Positions 1 through 10,738 of a stretch of DNA of 64,000 nt are shown here, piece by piece. The stretch comes from Gossypium raimondii (taxonomy: Eukaryota; Streptophyta; Magnoliopsida; Malvales; Malvaceae): assembly GCF_025698545.1 (NCBI RefSeq), contig NC_068566.1, forward strand, positions 41,147,192-41,211,191, read 5' to 3'. The notes beneath the pieces were generated by a model, which worked only from the letters and a program-made list of their open reading frames with translations, did not search any database and had not been told where the DNA came from. How positions within the stretch are numbered: the stretch's first letter is position 1; each line of letters begins with the position of its first letter. Position numbers and translations under genes: made by a program.

Positions 1-82
1 AAAAAATTAAAAAATTATTCAGTAAAATCTGGTAATACCTCGTATCCTATTCCGGCGACGGATACGGGTAGGGGGTGTTACA
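1..82 (+). mobile_element. 3' end of a gypsy-type LTR
   Basis: The window opens inside a sequence that ends GGGGGTGTTACA at position 82, preceded by a 'cggcgacggatacgggta' block. This resembles the 3' terminus of a large Ty3/gypsy LTR family of cotton-like genomes, as I remember it. The same terminal block, in reverse orientation, appears near 63460-63530. The rest of the element lies outside the window. Confidence 0.5.
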
Positions 83-227
83 GGTATTTTTTAGGCATCC
101 CCAAATAATCAACCTTTTGAGTGTATGGCTTTGCTTATGTATATGAAAGCGGAGAAATATTTTTAGCTTGATGTTTGATGGCCTTCTTGATGAACTCTTT
201 GAGTTTACCTAAAAAAACCTTTTAAAT

Positions 228-668
228 TTATTTTTCATCTGTCTTGGTTTCACCAACTTCCTGAAGAGTTTGATGTTTAGTTTTATTGGAAAGAGTTTGG
301 TTGCTTCCATCTGAGCTTTCAATTTGAGTCATCATGAAAGCGATTTTATCCTCCGTTCCCTTAATGCTTGTTGCAATGGATTCCACGACTTTTGCAAGTG
401 AAGTCATTTGTTCTTCAAGGGGAGTAGTGCCAATTGTCATCACGGGCATAACATCCAATTTTGAAGATAAGCTTTCACGAAGTGTTGTTTTAGATATTTC
501 TTCACTAACTTTTGAGTTAAAGAAGATTTGAGATTTGACTTGTTGAAAAGGTTCTTCATGGGAGTCATCACAATTTTGATGAACTTGATTGTTGAAAAAA
601 AAAATGAGATTAAAGACAAAGATTGTCCCACCAACTATGCCAGAAATTTGTGCACCTAAATCCCACAT
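228..668 (-). pseudogene. gag-like open stretch, probable retroelement remnant
   Basis: A 146-codon open stretch whose C-terminal half has a helical, coiled-coil-like pattern (around EEQMTSLAKVVESIATSIKG), reminding me of the spacer region of plant gypsy gag proteins. The N-terminal part has a hydrophobic run followed by an acidic section and is not recognisable. It lies just beyond an LTR terminus, which fits a retroelement fossil. I cannot exclude a chance open frame. Confidence 0.3.
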
Positions 669-1650
669 AAAAAAATAAACTAGAAAGATTAGAACAATTA
701 TTTTTTAAAAATTATTTATAAAATTGAGCTACAATTTCTGAATAAATCATTTGATTATTTTTCTCGATAGAGCTTCGATCCAAGGGTCATCTAGCTTGAT
801 CTTAAGCCAATGTTATCCACTTCAAGGTTTGTTGATACTTGATCTCGAAAACGGGTCTAGAGAGATGCTTGCTTGAGAATTTGATTTGATTTGAATTCAA
901 GGGTTTTCAAGACTTTATTTTGAAAATAAGTTTAAAGAGGGTTTGATCTAAGGGTCTTCAAGATTTAATCTTGGATGGTTGAGTCTGCTTCAAGAGTTGT
1001 CGAGACTTAATCGTGAGGAATGAGTTTTATTTCCTTTATGTTGATGCAACTAGATTGTGGAGAGCTTTGATCCAAAGCTGTCTAAACTTTTATCTTGGAA
1101 GGATGATTCCGCTTCAAGGGCCTTTTAGGCTTGATCTTGAAGAACAGGTTTAACCACCTTTATATCGAATGAACAAGATAGAAAAGCAACTTTATTTAGA
1201 ATTGATGCAATGTTCTTATGAATTTCTTCGAGTTATGAGATTTCTTGGGATTTCGAGCGAACTTCTAATTCTCAAAATTTTCTCTTTAAGATCGATTTGT
1301 GAACTTCTAGACTTTTGAAATTGTGTTAAATAGCTCGGAGGTGGCTAATGATAATGTCATTTAGTCAAGTAAAAGAAAGTTTTTTGTAGAATATAATTTC
1401 TTTATTTGAGTGTTCTATAACAAGTATACTCTTTTATTTATTATTGATCTCATATTACTTTAAATTAATTGGTGATAAAATAATAATTAAAGAATATAAT
1501 TTCTTGTATATAAATAATGATTTTAATTTTTAATTAGAAATAAATAATAATGACGCATGATGAATTAGTTTAATTTTTTTATTATGTTCACCTCCTAATA
1601 TCAAACTAATTCACTCGATTCGTATATTTTGACAAGAATTTAATGATCTC
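669..1650. other. intergenic, imperfect local repeats
   Basis: No gene seen. Between about 770 and 1160 the sequence repeats loosely spaced blocks such as 'caaggg', 'cttgatctt' and 'tcaagacttaatc' at roughly 60-100 base intervals, suggesting a decayed tandem repeat. The rest is AT-rich and unremarkable. Confidence 0.4.
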
Positions 1651-2298
1651 ATGGGTAAACTATATAGATAGTCAATCAATTATTAAATTTTTATTTTAGG
1701 AATCTAAAATAAAAATTTACAATTTAAACACTCAGGTTACATCTATAAAAATCATAAAACTGATGTAGCAGTTAAAAATTGGTACAATAATAACTTTAAT
1801 CCTTAACTTTTACATAGTATATCAATTTAGTCATAATTTTAAAAAATAATCCTCAATATTTACAAATGGTATCAATTTGATCCTAATTCTAAAAAATATA
1901 AAAAACAAATATTTTAAAATATATAATTATTTAAATATAAAAATATTTTGAAAAAATTATAATAATAAATTTAAATTTTATATTAATATTAATATTAATA
2001 TTAATATAAAATAAAATAAAAATCCCCTCCCCTCCCCCACCATCGTTCCTCTCCCTCTCTGTTGCTACTACAAATTAGGATCAAATTGAGATCATTTGTA
2101 ATTTTGAGGGTTAATTTTTTAAAATTATGACTAAATCGATATTATATATAAAAGTTAAGAGCTAAATTTATTAGTATATCGATTTTTTTAAATGCCTGAA
2201 TTTTAGTGAGAGTAACCAAAATGACCGAACTATGTAACGCAAGTGCTTATTTTGGGTGTCAAAAAAAAATTAGATAACTATTTATGTAATTTACCCTA
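1651..2298. mobile_element. nested inverted-repeat (MITE-like) elements
   Basis: Two inverted-repeat layers are visible. The outer arms begin GGGTAAACTATATAGATAGT near 1651 and end in the complementary 'tatttatgtaatttaccc' near 2298. Inside them, about 1777-1890 is an imperfect reverse complement of about 2070-2195; both arms carry the 'aatttagtcataattttaaaaaat' type block (one as its complement) and an 'aatttgatcctaatt' block. This fits one non-autonomous DNA transposon inserted in another. Target duplications could not be fixed by eye. A short AATATT microsatellite lies between the inner arms (about 1980-2005). Confidence 0.55.
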
Positions 2299-3052
2299 TA
2301 TTTAGGAAAATTTCAAAAAGATGTTATCTAAATCTCAGCAAATAGTGGATGTAATATTATTAAAATCCACAAAAATCAAATGGAGATTTGCATTACTTTT
2401 TACTATTATTAGGAGCACAGTTTTAGGACAGTACATGATGCAAGCAATGGTGAGGAAAATTTCTACTGAATAATTTCCTATTACATTACACATTTACACA
2501 CATGTTTCTTTCTCCTTATAAAACTTGCATAAATTCCTCTTGTATTTTCCTAAAATAACTTTGACTACCATCTTACTATCTATTCTACTCTACTCTGCAA
2601 GCTTTTTGGTCTGAATTTAAACATGATTTTTTGTTAGAAACAATAACTTGTTATAAAAATAATCACTTTGTTCATATCAAATAAATGGAAACTTAACATT
2701 ATAACCCTATCTCTAACAAGCTGTATTCTTCCATTACCAATATCATTGAATCAACAACAAAAAGAAAAAGAAAACCGGCTACAGGGAAGGTTTGTCTGAA
2801 CTCTGAAACACGACAGGATCTGTGTAATACCAGAATTCAGAAAACCAAACCTTTATTATTATTATTATTATTATTGATTTATTGAAACAGCATTAACTCT
2901 TTTCCAAAATGGGAGTTTCCCATATGTTCTGTTTTCTTGTTTTGTTTGATCCCTAACTGAAAAACCATGCACATATGTCCCAAAACTGTGAAAGAAAATT
3001 ACCTGTGTGATTTTTTGTTTTTTTTTTTTTTGCACTTTGGGTATTTGATTTT
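2299..3052. other. upstream region of the rhomboid gene with (TTA)n microsatellite
   Basis: No other gene seen. A TTA/ATT trinucleotide run of about eight units lies at 2851-2874, and a T-tract at about 3017-3030 precedes the leader. No convincing TATA box is placed correctly, so the transcription start is not assigned. Confidence 0.4.
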
Positions 3053-3115
3053 TTGTGTTTGAAGGGAGAAGGGAAAAAAAGGGTTTGTTTTGAGGGGTGT
3101 TTTGCAAGACGGGGC

Positions 3116-5933
3116 ATGGATTCCAAGATTGAAATCAAGGTGACCAATCCAAAGAACGGAGATAAGGTAGTGCATTCGGTGAGACCAGGTCATGCCACGT
3201 CACCGTCACCATCGTCACAGCCATCTCAGTCGTCTGACGGGCGGCGTAGGCGGCAGGGACAGGGGTACGGGCATGGAGAGGGAGAGGGGCAAAGGAACAG
3301 GGGCAGGGAAGGGCAGCATGCAGGGCGGTTGATTGATTTCATGCCGTTTAAAAAATGGGTGCCTTGGATGATTCCAGGCTTTGTTTTGGTTAATATTTTC
3401 CTTTTCATGATAACAATGTACATTAATAATTGTCCCAAGAACTCGAAGAAATGTGTGGGGAGCTTCCTGGGCAGGTTCTCGTTTCAGCCCTTCAAAGAGA
3501 ATCCCCTACTTGGCCCTTCTTCTTCTACGTAAGTCTCTTTCCATTTGCATTAATTATCTTCCTTCATAATGTCCTTTAGAATACACTTACATTCCAGAGG
3601 GATCATTTTTTTGTTTAATATATGTAGGCTTGTGTTGTTATCTTCTATGATGTTTCTGCATTGCTTATTTGTTGGAATGATCTTTTTTTTTTTTAAAGTA
3701 GAGCATGGATTGTACAGGGATCAAACTCGGGATTGACAGCTGACCTGTAATGGTATGCTTTTCTGTATTCAGATTAGAGAAAATGGGTGCTCTTGAAGTG
3801 TCTAAAGTTGTCAAAAGTCGTCAAGCATGGCGCATGATTTCTTGTATATGGTTGCATGCTGGTGTTTTCCACATACTTGCAAACATGTTGAGTCTTTTAT
3901 TCATTGGAATTCGACTTGAGCAGGAATTCGGGTTTGGTATGCATCTTATTTCCATCTTAAAACTTTCTTACCATTGATGACTTCGATATGTATGGGGTTT
4001 ACTGCTTAGGACGGGTTGCTCTCAACATCATGTACTAATTTACGAGATTGAGATGCATGCAGGGTTATTTGTATGGTTACTTGCATTCAATGTTCCCCCC
4101 TAAATGTTCATAATATTAATTCCTTTTCCTAGCTAATAAATTCATCATGATGGCAAGTTCATATGTAGTTAGTTTCTTTAGAAATGAGAAGAAATTCAAA
4201 TTACAATGATACCACTAAATGTGACATCCTATACTTGATTTAATTGTTGGATTTGAATATCTAATATTACATTACGTTACTGAAGCAACTCAGATTATCT
4301 CATTACATAATCATAAAATTATAATTATAATTATCATTCAAATCAATTTAATAATCAATATACGTAATTAAAAAATATTAAATTTAAAGTTAGCACTCAA
4401 ATCTAAACTCAACTATCAAATCTTGATGTTGTGTCTTAAAATAGGAGATTTCTTGTCCCGAGGCAAGTCTTGTTTTAATTTAGGTATTTTAATTTCAAAG
4501 AGAGCTGCCTAGTCCTTGCAGAGCATGCGTTGATTAAGGTCACCATCTAGGACTTTGATATGCTTAAACAAGGCCTATCACAGCTGTTAGGTGTGCTTAA
4601 TTGAAACACAATAGCTCAAAATTTGAGTTCTAATGCTTTCTTAAGGTGTCTTTGTCATTAACCGGAACTTGTAAACCGTTAACTGCGGCATTCAATACTG
4701 CCAAGATGGGAAAGAATCTCTGTTATTGCCTTTTGGAAATGCTTTAAAGTTACCAACTCAGGAGTTATTGTACTAGCTTAAAGGTACATGATTCTAATTT
4801 CTATTTGCCTCTCTGGTATTTTGGGCAGTGAGAATCGGGATGCTTTATCTGATCGCTGGTTTCGGTGGGAGTATACTGTCATCTCTTTTTATTCAGACCG
4901 GTATATCGGTTGGTGCCTCTGGTGCACTTTTTGGTTTACTAGGAAGCATGCTCTCAGAACTAATCACAAACTGGACAATATATTCAAATAAGGCACGTAA
5001 GATTGCACCGAAGTTTAATTCTTGGTACGCTGTTACTTTAGCGACCAAATTACCTTACGGTTTCGGTTTTTTACGTGCAGTTTGCAGCGTTGTTAACTCT
5101 TGTTTTGGTTATCGTAATAAATCTAGCTATGGGAATCCTCCCACACGTGGATAACTTTGCTCACATCGGAGGATTTATCTCCGGCTTCCTCCTCGGTTTC
5201 GTGTTCCTAATCCGTCCCCAGTTTGGATATGTTAGTCAGAAAAAGGTTCCTCCAGGATACATTGCACCTTCTCGTAAACCTAAACATAAGACATACCAGT
5301 ACGTCTTGTGGGTCTGTTCTCTGATACTATTGATTGCAGGGTAAGGAATCCATTTGGTACACACGAAATCATATAATCACTCATCATCATGTTCAAAATA
5401 AGCCATTGCCATGCATGAGTGACATTATACTCCATAGCCCCATGCTTCTATGTACTTTCACTGATGCAATATGTTATGTTATGGAACAAAATTTCCCAGA
5501 TTCGCCATTGGCCTAATACTTCTCCTTCGAGGGGTTAACTTGAATGAACACTGTTCTTGGTGTCATTATATGAGTTGTATCCCGACGCCATTGTGGAGCT
5601 GCAAAAACCGACAAGTGTATTGTCAGGTTAGTTTCTCAATTCGTGTTCGTTCTCGACTTGATTAAAGAATCGCATATATGAATGACTCGAAGTAAATCAA
5701 TAGACAGTGATGCTTGAAATAAAATAGCAGAAAACACTACTTTAATCCATTGGAGAACAATTATCATTAAATAGAACATTACTAATTTTTTTGGATAATT
5801 GTTATCGCAGTCGACCGAGTTCGGGAAATCGTTGAACTTGACATGCATAAGCAATGGGAAAAGCGAAATCTATCCGTTAACAGAGGAAAACACTTCCCAA
5901 GTTCAACAACTATGTTCTAAGCTCTGTGGTTGA
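3116..5933 (+). CDS. RBL: rhomboid-like intramembrane serine protease (plant RBL, secretase-type clade)
   Basis: Rhomboids cut transmembrane segments of client proteins inside the membrane; plant RBLs of this type are expected in the Golgi/secretory membranes. Six exons are inferred: 3116-3528, 3773-3936, 4829-4992, 5081-5340, 5500-5626 and 5811-5933, giving 416 residues. Phases join cleanly. Residues 1-90 form a basic, Gly/Arg/Ser-rich cytosolic tail, followed by a first membrane segment near 97-120. Rhomboid marks are all visible: FLGRFSFQP and LGPSSSTLEKMGAL in the first loop, WR at 157-158, the HxxxxHxxxN motif at 166-175, GASGALFG with nucleophile Ser223, and the catalytic His275 in [10 protein letters not shown]. 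The C-terminal loop is Cys-rich ([10 protein letters not shown]). Five introns have GT-AG or, in one case, GC-AG ends (intron 3, 4993-5080). The ATG at 3116 is the first that gives the family-like N-terminus; an in-frame upstream ATG at 3053 exists but is less likely. Orthology to a particular RBL number is not resolved. Confidence 0.9.
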
Positions 5934-6525
5934 TGCATGACCATGTATAGGAGAAAGATTTTTCCAATTTTTTTTTAAAAATTTTGTTAATTTCGAATAA
6001 TTATCCGTCCATTTTTAATATATTAGATGAAATTATATTTTCCAAGGACAAATTATTCTTGTATTAGAGTACTCCATTAATGGAATCTTTTGTTTCTAAA
6101 ATGCAATAGATTGAATATTCTTTTTTTTCAATTGCAAAATATTGCATTTGTTTTGTAAATAAGACATTGAGAGTTTCTATTTGTGACTTTTTCTTTCTCT
6201 CTTGTGAATTCTATTGATGAAGAATATACAAAGCAAAATAAAAATAAAACCTATTATTTTTTAAATGGATCCTTTTCTTGTGGTTTCTTCACATGATTGT
6301 ATGTGTTAAACAATAAATTTATAATTTCTTTGGAGCATCTTAATTGACAAGTGAAATTTATCAAAAAAGATAAAAGACAAATTCAAAATAAATGTTCATT
6401 AAAATCAAATAGAAAAGCAATAAAATTGTATAGATTCAAATTTCACGTGATATATCTCTTTGAAGGCAAAATTGATTTAGGGTTTGAAAAGATTATCACT
6501 TATAAGCCAAAATCTGTGTAGCTAC
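5934..6525. other. rhomboid 3' flank and intergenic DNA
   Basis: The 3' untranslated region of the rhomboid gene should lie in the first few hundred bases; AATAAA-like signals are plentiful in this AT-rich stretch so none is assigned. Nothing else is recognisable before the satellite array. Confidence 0.4.
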
Positions 6526-8351
6526 TTGTTTAGTGAAGAATAACACGAGGCAATAATGTTACACTGAATGCAACTATGTATTGCAAAGTGTTTCACTTTT
6601 GCCAAGTGATAAGAGAAATTCCAAAAGAAAAATCTAATGTCTTTAAAAGTAGATTCGCCAATTTTATAGAAAATATCGTCGTCTTTCAGTGAAGAACAAC
6701 ACGAGGCAATAATGTTACATTGCATGCAACTATGTATTGCAAAGTGTTTCACTTTTGCCAAGAGATAAGAGAAATTCCAAAAGAAAAATCTAATGTCTTT
6801 AAAAGTAGATTCGCCAATTTTATAGAAAATATCGTCGTCTTTCAGTGAAGAACAACACGAGGCAATAATGCTACACTGCATGCAACTATGTATTGCAAAG
6901 TGTTTCACTTTTTCCAAGTGATAAGAGATATTTCAAAAGAAAAATCTAATGTCTTTAAAAGTAGAATCGCTGATTTTATAGAAAATATCGTCGTCTTTCA
7001 GTGAAGAACAACACGAGGCAATAATGTTACACTGCATGCATCTATGTATTGCAAAGTGTTTCACTTTTTCCAAGTGATAAGAGAATTTCCAAACGAAAAA
7101 TCTAATGTCTTTAAAAGTAGAGTCGCCAATTTTATAGAAAATATCATCGTCTTTCAGTACATAACAACACGAGGCAATAATGTTACACCGCATGCAACTA
7201 TGTATTGCAAAGTGTTTCACTTTTGCCAAGTGATAACAGAAATTCCAAACGAAAAATCTAATGTCTTTAAAAGTAGATTCGCCAATTTTATAGAAAATAT
7301 CGTCATCTTTCAGTACATAACAACACGAGGTAATAATGTTACACAACATGCAATTATGTATTGCAAAGTGTTTCACTTTTTCCAAGTGATAAGAGAAATT
7401 CCAAAAGAAAAATCTAATGTCTTTAAAAGTAGATTCATCAATTTTATAGAAAATATTGTTGTCTTTCAATGAAAAACAACACGAGGCAATAATGTTACAT
7501 TACATGCAACTATTTATTGCAAAGTGTTTCACTTTTGCCAAGTGATAAGAGAAATTCCAAAAGAAAAATCTAATATATTTAAAAGTAGATTCACCGATTT
7601 TATAGAGAATATCGCCGTCTTTCAATGTAAAACAACATGAGGCAATAATGTTACATTGCATGTAACTATGTATTGCAAAGTGTTTCACTTTTGCCAAGTG
7701 ATAAAAAAAGTTCCAAAAGAAAAATCTAATGTCTTTAAAAGTAGATTTGCCAATTTTATAGAAAATATCGTTGTCTTTCAGTGAAGAACAACGCGAGGTA
7801 ATAATGTTACACTACATACAACTATGTATTGCAAGGTGTTTCACTTTTGCCAAGTGAAAAAAGAAATTCCAAAAGAAAAATCTAATATCTTTAAAAGTAG
7901 ATTCGCTGATTTTACAGAAAATACCATCATCTTTCTGCACATGTTACATTGCATGCAACTATGTGTTGCAAAGTGTTTCACTTTTGCCAAATGATAAGAG
8001 AAATTCCAAAAGAAAAATCTAATATCTTTAAAAGTAGATTCGCCTATTTTATAGAAAATATCGCCGTCTTTCAATGCAGAACAACACAAGTCAATAATGT
8101 TACACTGCATGCAACTATATATTGCAAAGTGTTTCGCTTTTGCCAAGTGATAAAGAGAAATTCCAAAAGAAAATCTAATGTCTTTAAAAGTAGATTCGCG
8201 GGTTTTACAAAAAATATCATTGTTTTTCAGTGAAGAACAACACGAGACAATAATGTTACACTGCATGGAACTATGTATTGCAAGGTGTTTCACTTTTTCC
8301 AAGTGATAAGAGAAATTCCAAAAAAAACAATCTAATGTCTTTAAAAATAGA
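6526..8351. repeat. 156-bp tandem satellite, left part of array (about 12 monomers)
   Basis: A head-to-tail repeat with a period of 156 bp, seen by following 'cgaggcaataatgttac' at 6546, 6702 and 6858 and onward in 156-base steps. Each monomer contains GCAAAGTGTTTCACTTTTGC, a near-palindrome that could form a short hairpin with one bulged base. One monomer (around 7925-7940) lacks about 19 bases. Because 156 is 52 codons, the array shows long open frames on both strands; the minus-strand unit reads like KVKHFAIHSCMQCN followed by an FKDIRFFFWNFSYHL block. No start context, splice logic or known domain supports a protein. The array resumes at 10739 after an LTR insertion. Confidence 0.95.
8347..8351 (+). 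repeat. target site duplication, left copy (ataga)
   Basis: Five bases immediately before the solo LTR; an identical ATAGA follows it at 10739-10743. Both lie inside the satellite monomer, at the same monomer position. Confidence 0.85.
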
Positions 8352-10738
8352 TGTAATGACCCGTTTTTGCCAGGCGACCAAGAATCAAATAATAAAAAAC
8401 CAAATAAAAGCCCAAAATTAAACAGTCCATTATAACAAAATTAAACCAAAATTCCAACCCAATAGTAAAAAACCCGAAGCCCAATTAATAGGCCTACAGC
8501 CTAAACAATTTCAGCAGAAAAAAAGAAGCCTTGGAACCCTAGCGGCACGCCTTGCTGCAGTAGCCTCGCAAGCCTCTGCCGCCGCCTGCATCCACGCATC
8601 TAACATCTTCAAAACGAAGAACAACACGCAACAATGAATAATCCAAATAGCAAGACGACAAAAAAATAGAGATTAACAGTTCTAATCGGCTATAAAAGGC
8701 CAAAGATCATCACTGTAATCCTTCTTCCCCTTTTACGAACATTTTCAGAAAATAAAAAAAAGGCATTTACGGTGACTTACATTATTCTGTTTCAGATCTG
8801 TTTTTATTTTTTTTTATTTTTTTTCTTTTTTTTCTCTATTCTGAATATATAAACAAAGGTAAAAAAAGAAAGGGAAAGGGACTCACCGGAGTGGATACGT
8901 GCCCTCGTCGTCGGAGGGTTTCTCCATTGGTGACGAAACCCGTCGTTGAAAGGGCTGATAGTTTTTTTTATTTTTTTGGGTGCTTTAAGGCCAGATTCGG
9001 GTTAAAGGGTCAAAAATAGGATTAAAAAAAAACATTTTTACCTTTGCCGGCAACCGTACACGGCGGCGCCGAAGACCGACACGGTGGCCCTCGGTCGGGA
9101 CCTTAGGCCGGATAGGGGTTCTTTCTTTTTCTTTTGAGAGAAAAGGGGAGCTTTGAATTTTGTTTTTAACAAATGGCTGAAATGGGGTTTCAAAAAAAAT
9201 AAATTGGCTTTTATAATACTACAAAACGGCGCCGTTTTGCAACTGCAGGTCAGGTGCCAAACGACGTCGTTTTAGCCCTGACCCGTGCGCGACCCGACCC
9301 GCCTTGAAGGCATCCGCGCGTTTTCTTCTAAGGGGATATTTTCGAAATAAGTCCCTTCATCTTTTACGCGTTCAATGTAGTTTCTTTTCTTTTTCAACTT
9401 CGGCCTTAAATTTTACTTACGCTTCAAATTGGTCCTTGGACCATGTGCAGTCCCTCGATTAAAACGCTGCGTTTCGATCTGGGGAATATTTCACAATCGG
9501 TCCCCAGCAATTCTCTTTTATTTATTTACAATTTAAACCCCCCGGATTTTATTTCGATTTTACTTTCGTCCTTAGATCATTTAACTTATTTATTTTCTTT
9601 TTAAAAAGGGGGTTCTTTTATTATTATTATTTTAAATTTTATATATATTATTTACTATATATATATATATATATTATCTTTTAAAATTTTTATATATTAT
9701 CTTTAATTTAAAAATTGTTTTATACATTATTACTGTTTTTTATTTTTATTTTTATTTTTTAACCTTTTATTGTTCATTTTAAGTTCTTATGTATTGTTTA
9801 TTTGAAATCTTTTATCATTTATTTTGAGAAGTTCTTGTAAATTACTTGTTTTAAACTATTAGTTACATAAAATTGTTTCCTATTATTTTGTTTCGTTTAC
9901 TTGGATTATCAATATGGGTATGTTAAAATGGTGCATGTGGTGTGGTTATTATCATTATGAACGATATAACTTGTTTATTTACATTTTTTTTTCATAAATT
10001 GAATGTATGCTATGTTATTATCCCGTTTCGTTTCATCACTCTGAAAATTGCGTTTGATTTGTATACATATAATGAACCGTTTTATTTTATCACAAAACAA
10101 ATACACCTCGTTCAAGTGTTGCACTTGTCATTATTCAAAAAGAAAATTCTAAAATAAGGGAATATCTCGCGTTTTAGGAAATTCGAAGAATCGTGCCCTA
10201 ACTTACAGGGTTTCGATTTTCTCGTTCAACCTAAATGGCCAAATATCCTTTTAAGTTTCAAAATACTTGAAATTTCATTAGAAATTAAAGACAAACTCGT
10301 GCTCGGGAATTCAAAGTATCATGTCCTAACTTACGGGATGTATTACTCCAATATATCGAGACGAGAGAATCTTTAGCAATCATTTTGATTTAATTAAAGT
10401 GTTTTAAAGTCAATGTTAATAAAAGAGGATCGTATTTCAAAATATTTTCAAACTTTCATTTTCGACACTAAGACACTAATAAATCAACTAGGTACCAATT
10501 TTGGGCGTTACAAGGGTGCTAACCCTTCCTTGTGCGTAACCGACTCCCGAACCTATTTTTCTGAATTTTGCAGACTAAAAGCATTGTTTTGATAAATCTA
10601 AACCATTTATTAAAAACAATCGTTTTACGATGTGACCCGATCACACCTCATCAAAAAAGATTGGTGGCGGCTCCCATATTCGTTTTCATTTTTCAAAACC
10701 CAAGTCGACCCCTTTTTACCAAAAAAATGGTGTCAACA
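8352..10738 (+). mobile_element. solo LTR of a gypsy-type retrotransposon, 2.39 kb
   Basis: The block starts TGTAATGACCCG and ends TGGTGTCAACA, so it has TG...CA termini, and it is flanked by identical 5-bp ATAGA copies. It has no internal gag, protease, reverse transcriptase or integrase coding. Its 3' end ('attggtggcggctcc', 'aagtcgacccc') resembles LTR ends of large gypsy elements in cotton-like genomes. Composition is patchy: a GC-rich zone with 'ggcgccgttttg' near 9225, an (AT)n run near 9651-9674, then AT-rich DNA. A single LTR with intact target copies is the usual product of LTR-LTR recombination. It entered after the satellite array had formed. Confidence 0.85.
8691..8698 (+). promoter_or_regulatory. 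TATA box inside the solo LTR
   Basis: TATAAAAG at this point, about 340 bases into the LTR, is placed as expected for the LTR's own promoter (end of U3) if the LTR reads on the + strand. Position and sequence only; no activity is implied. Confidence 0.5.
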
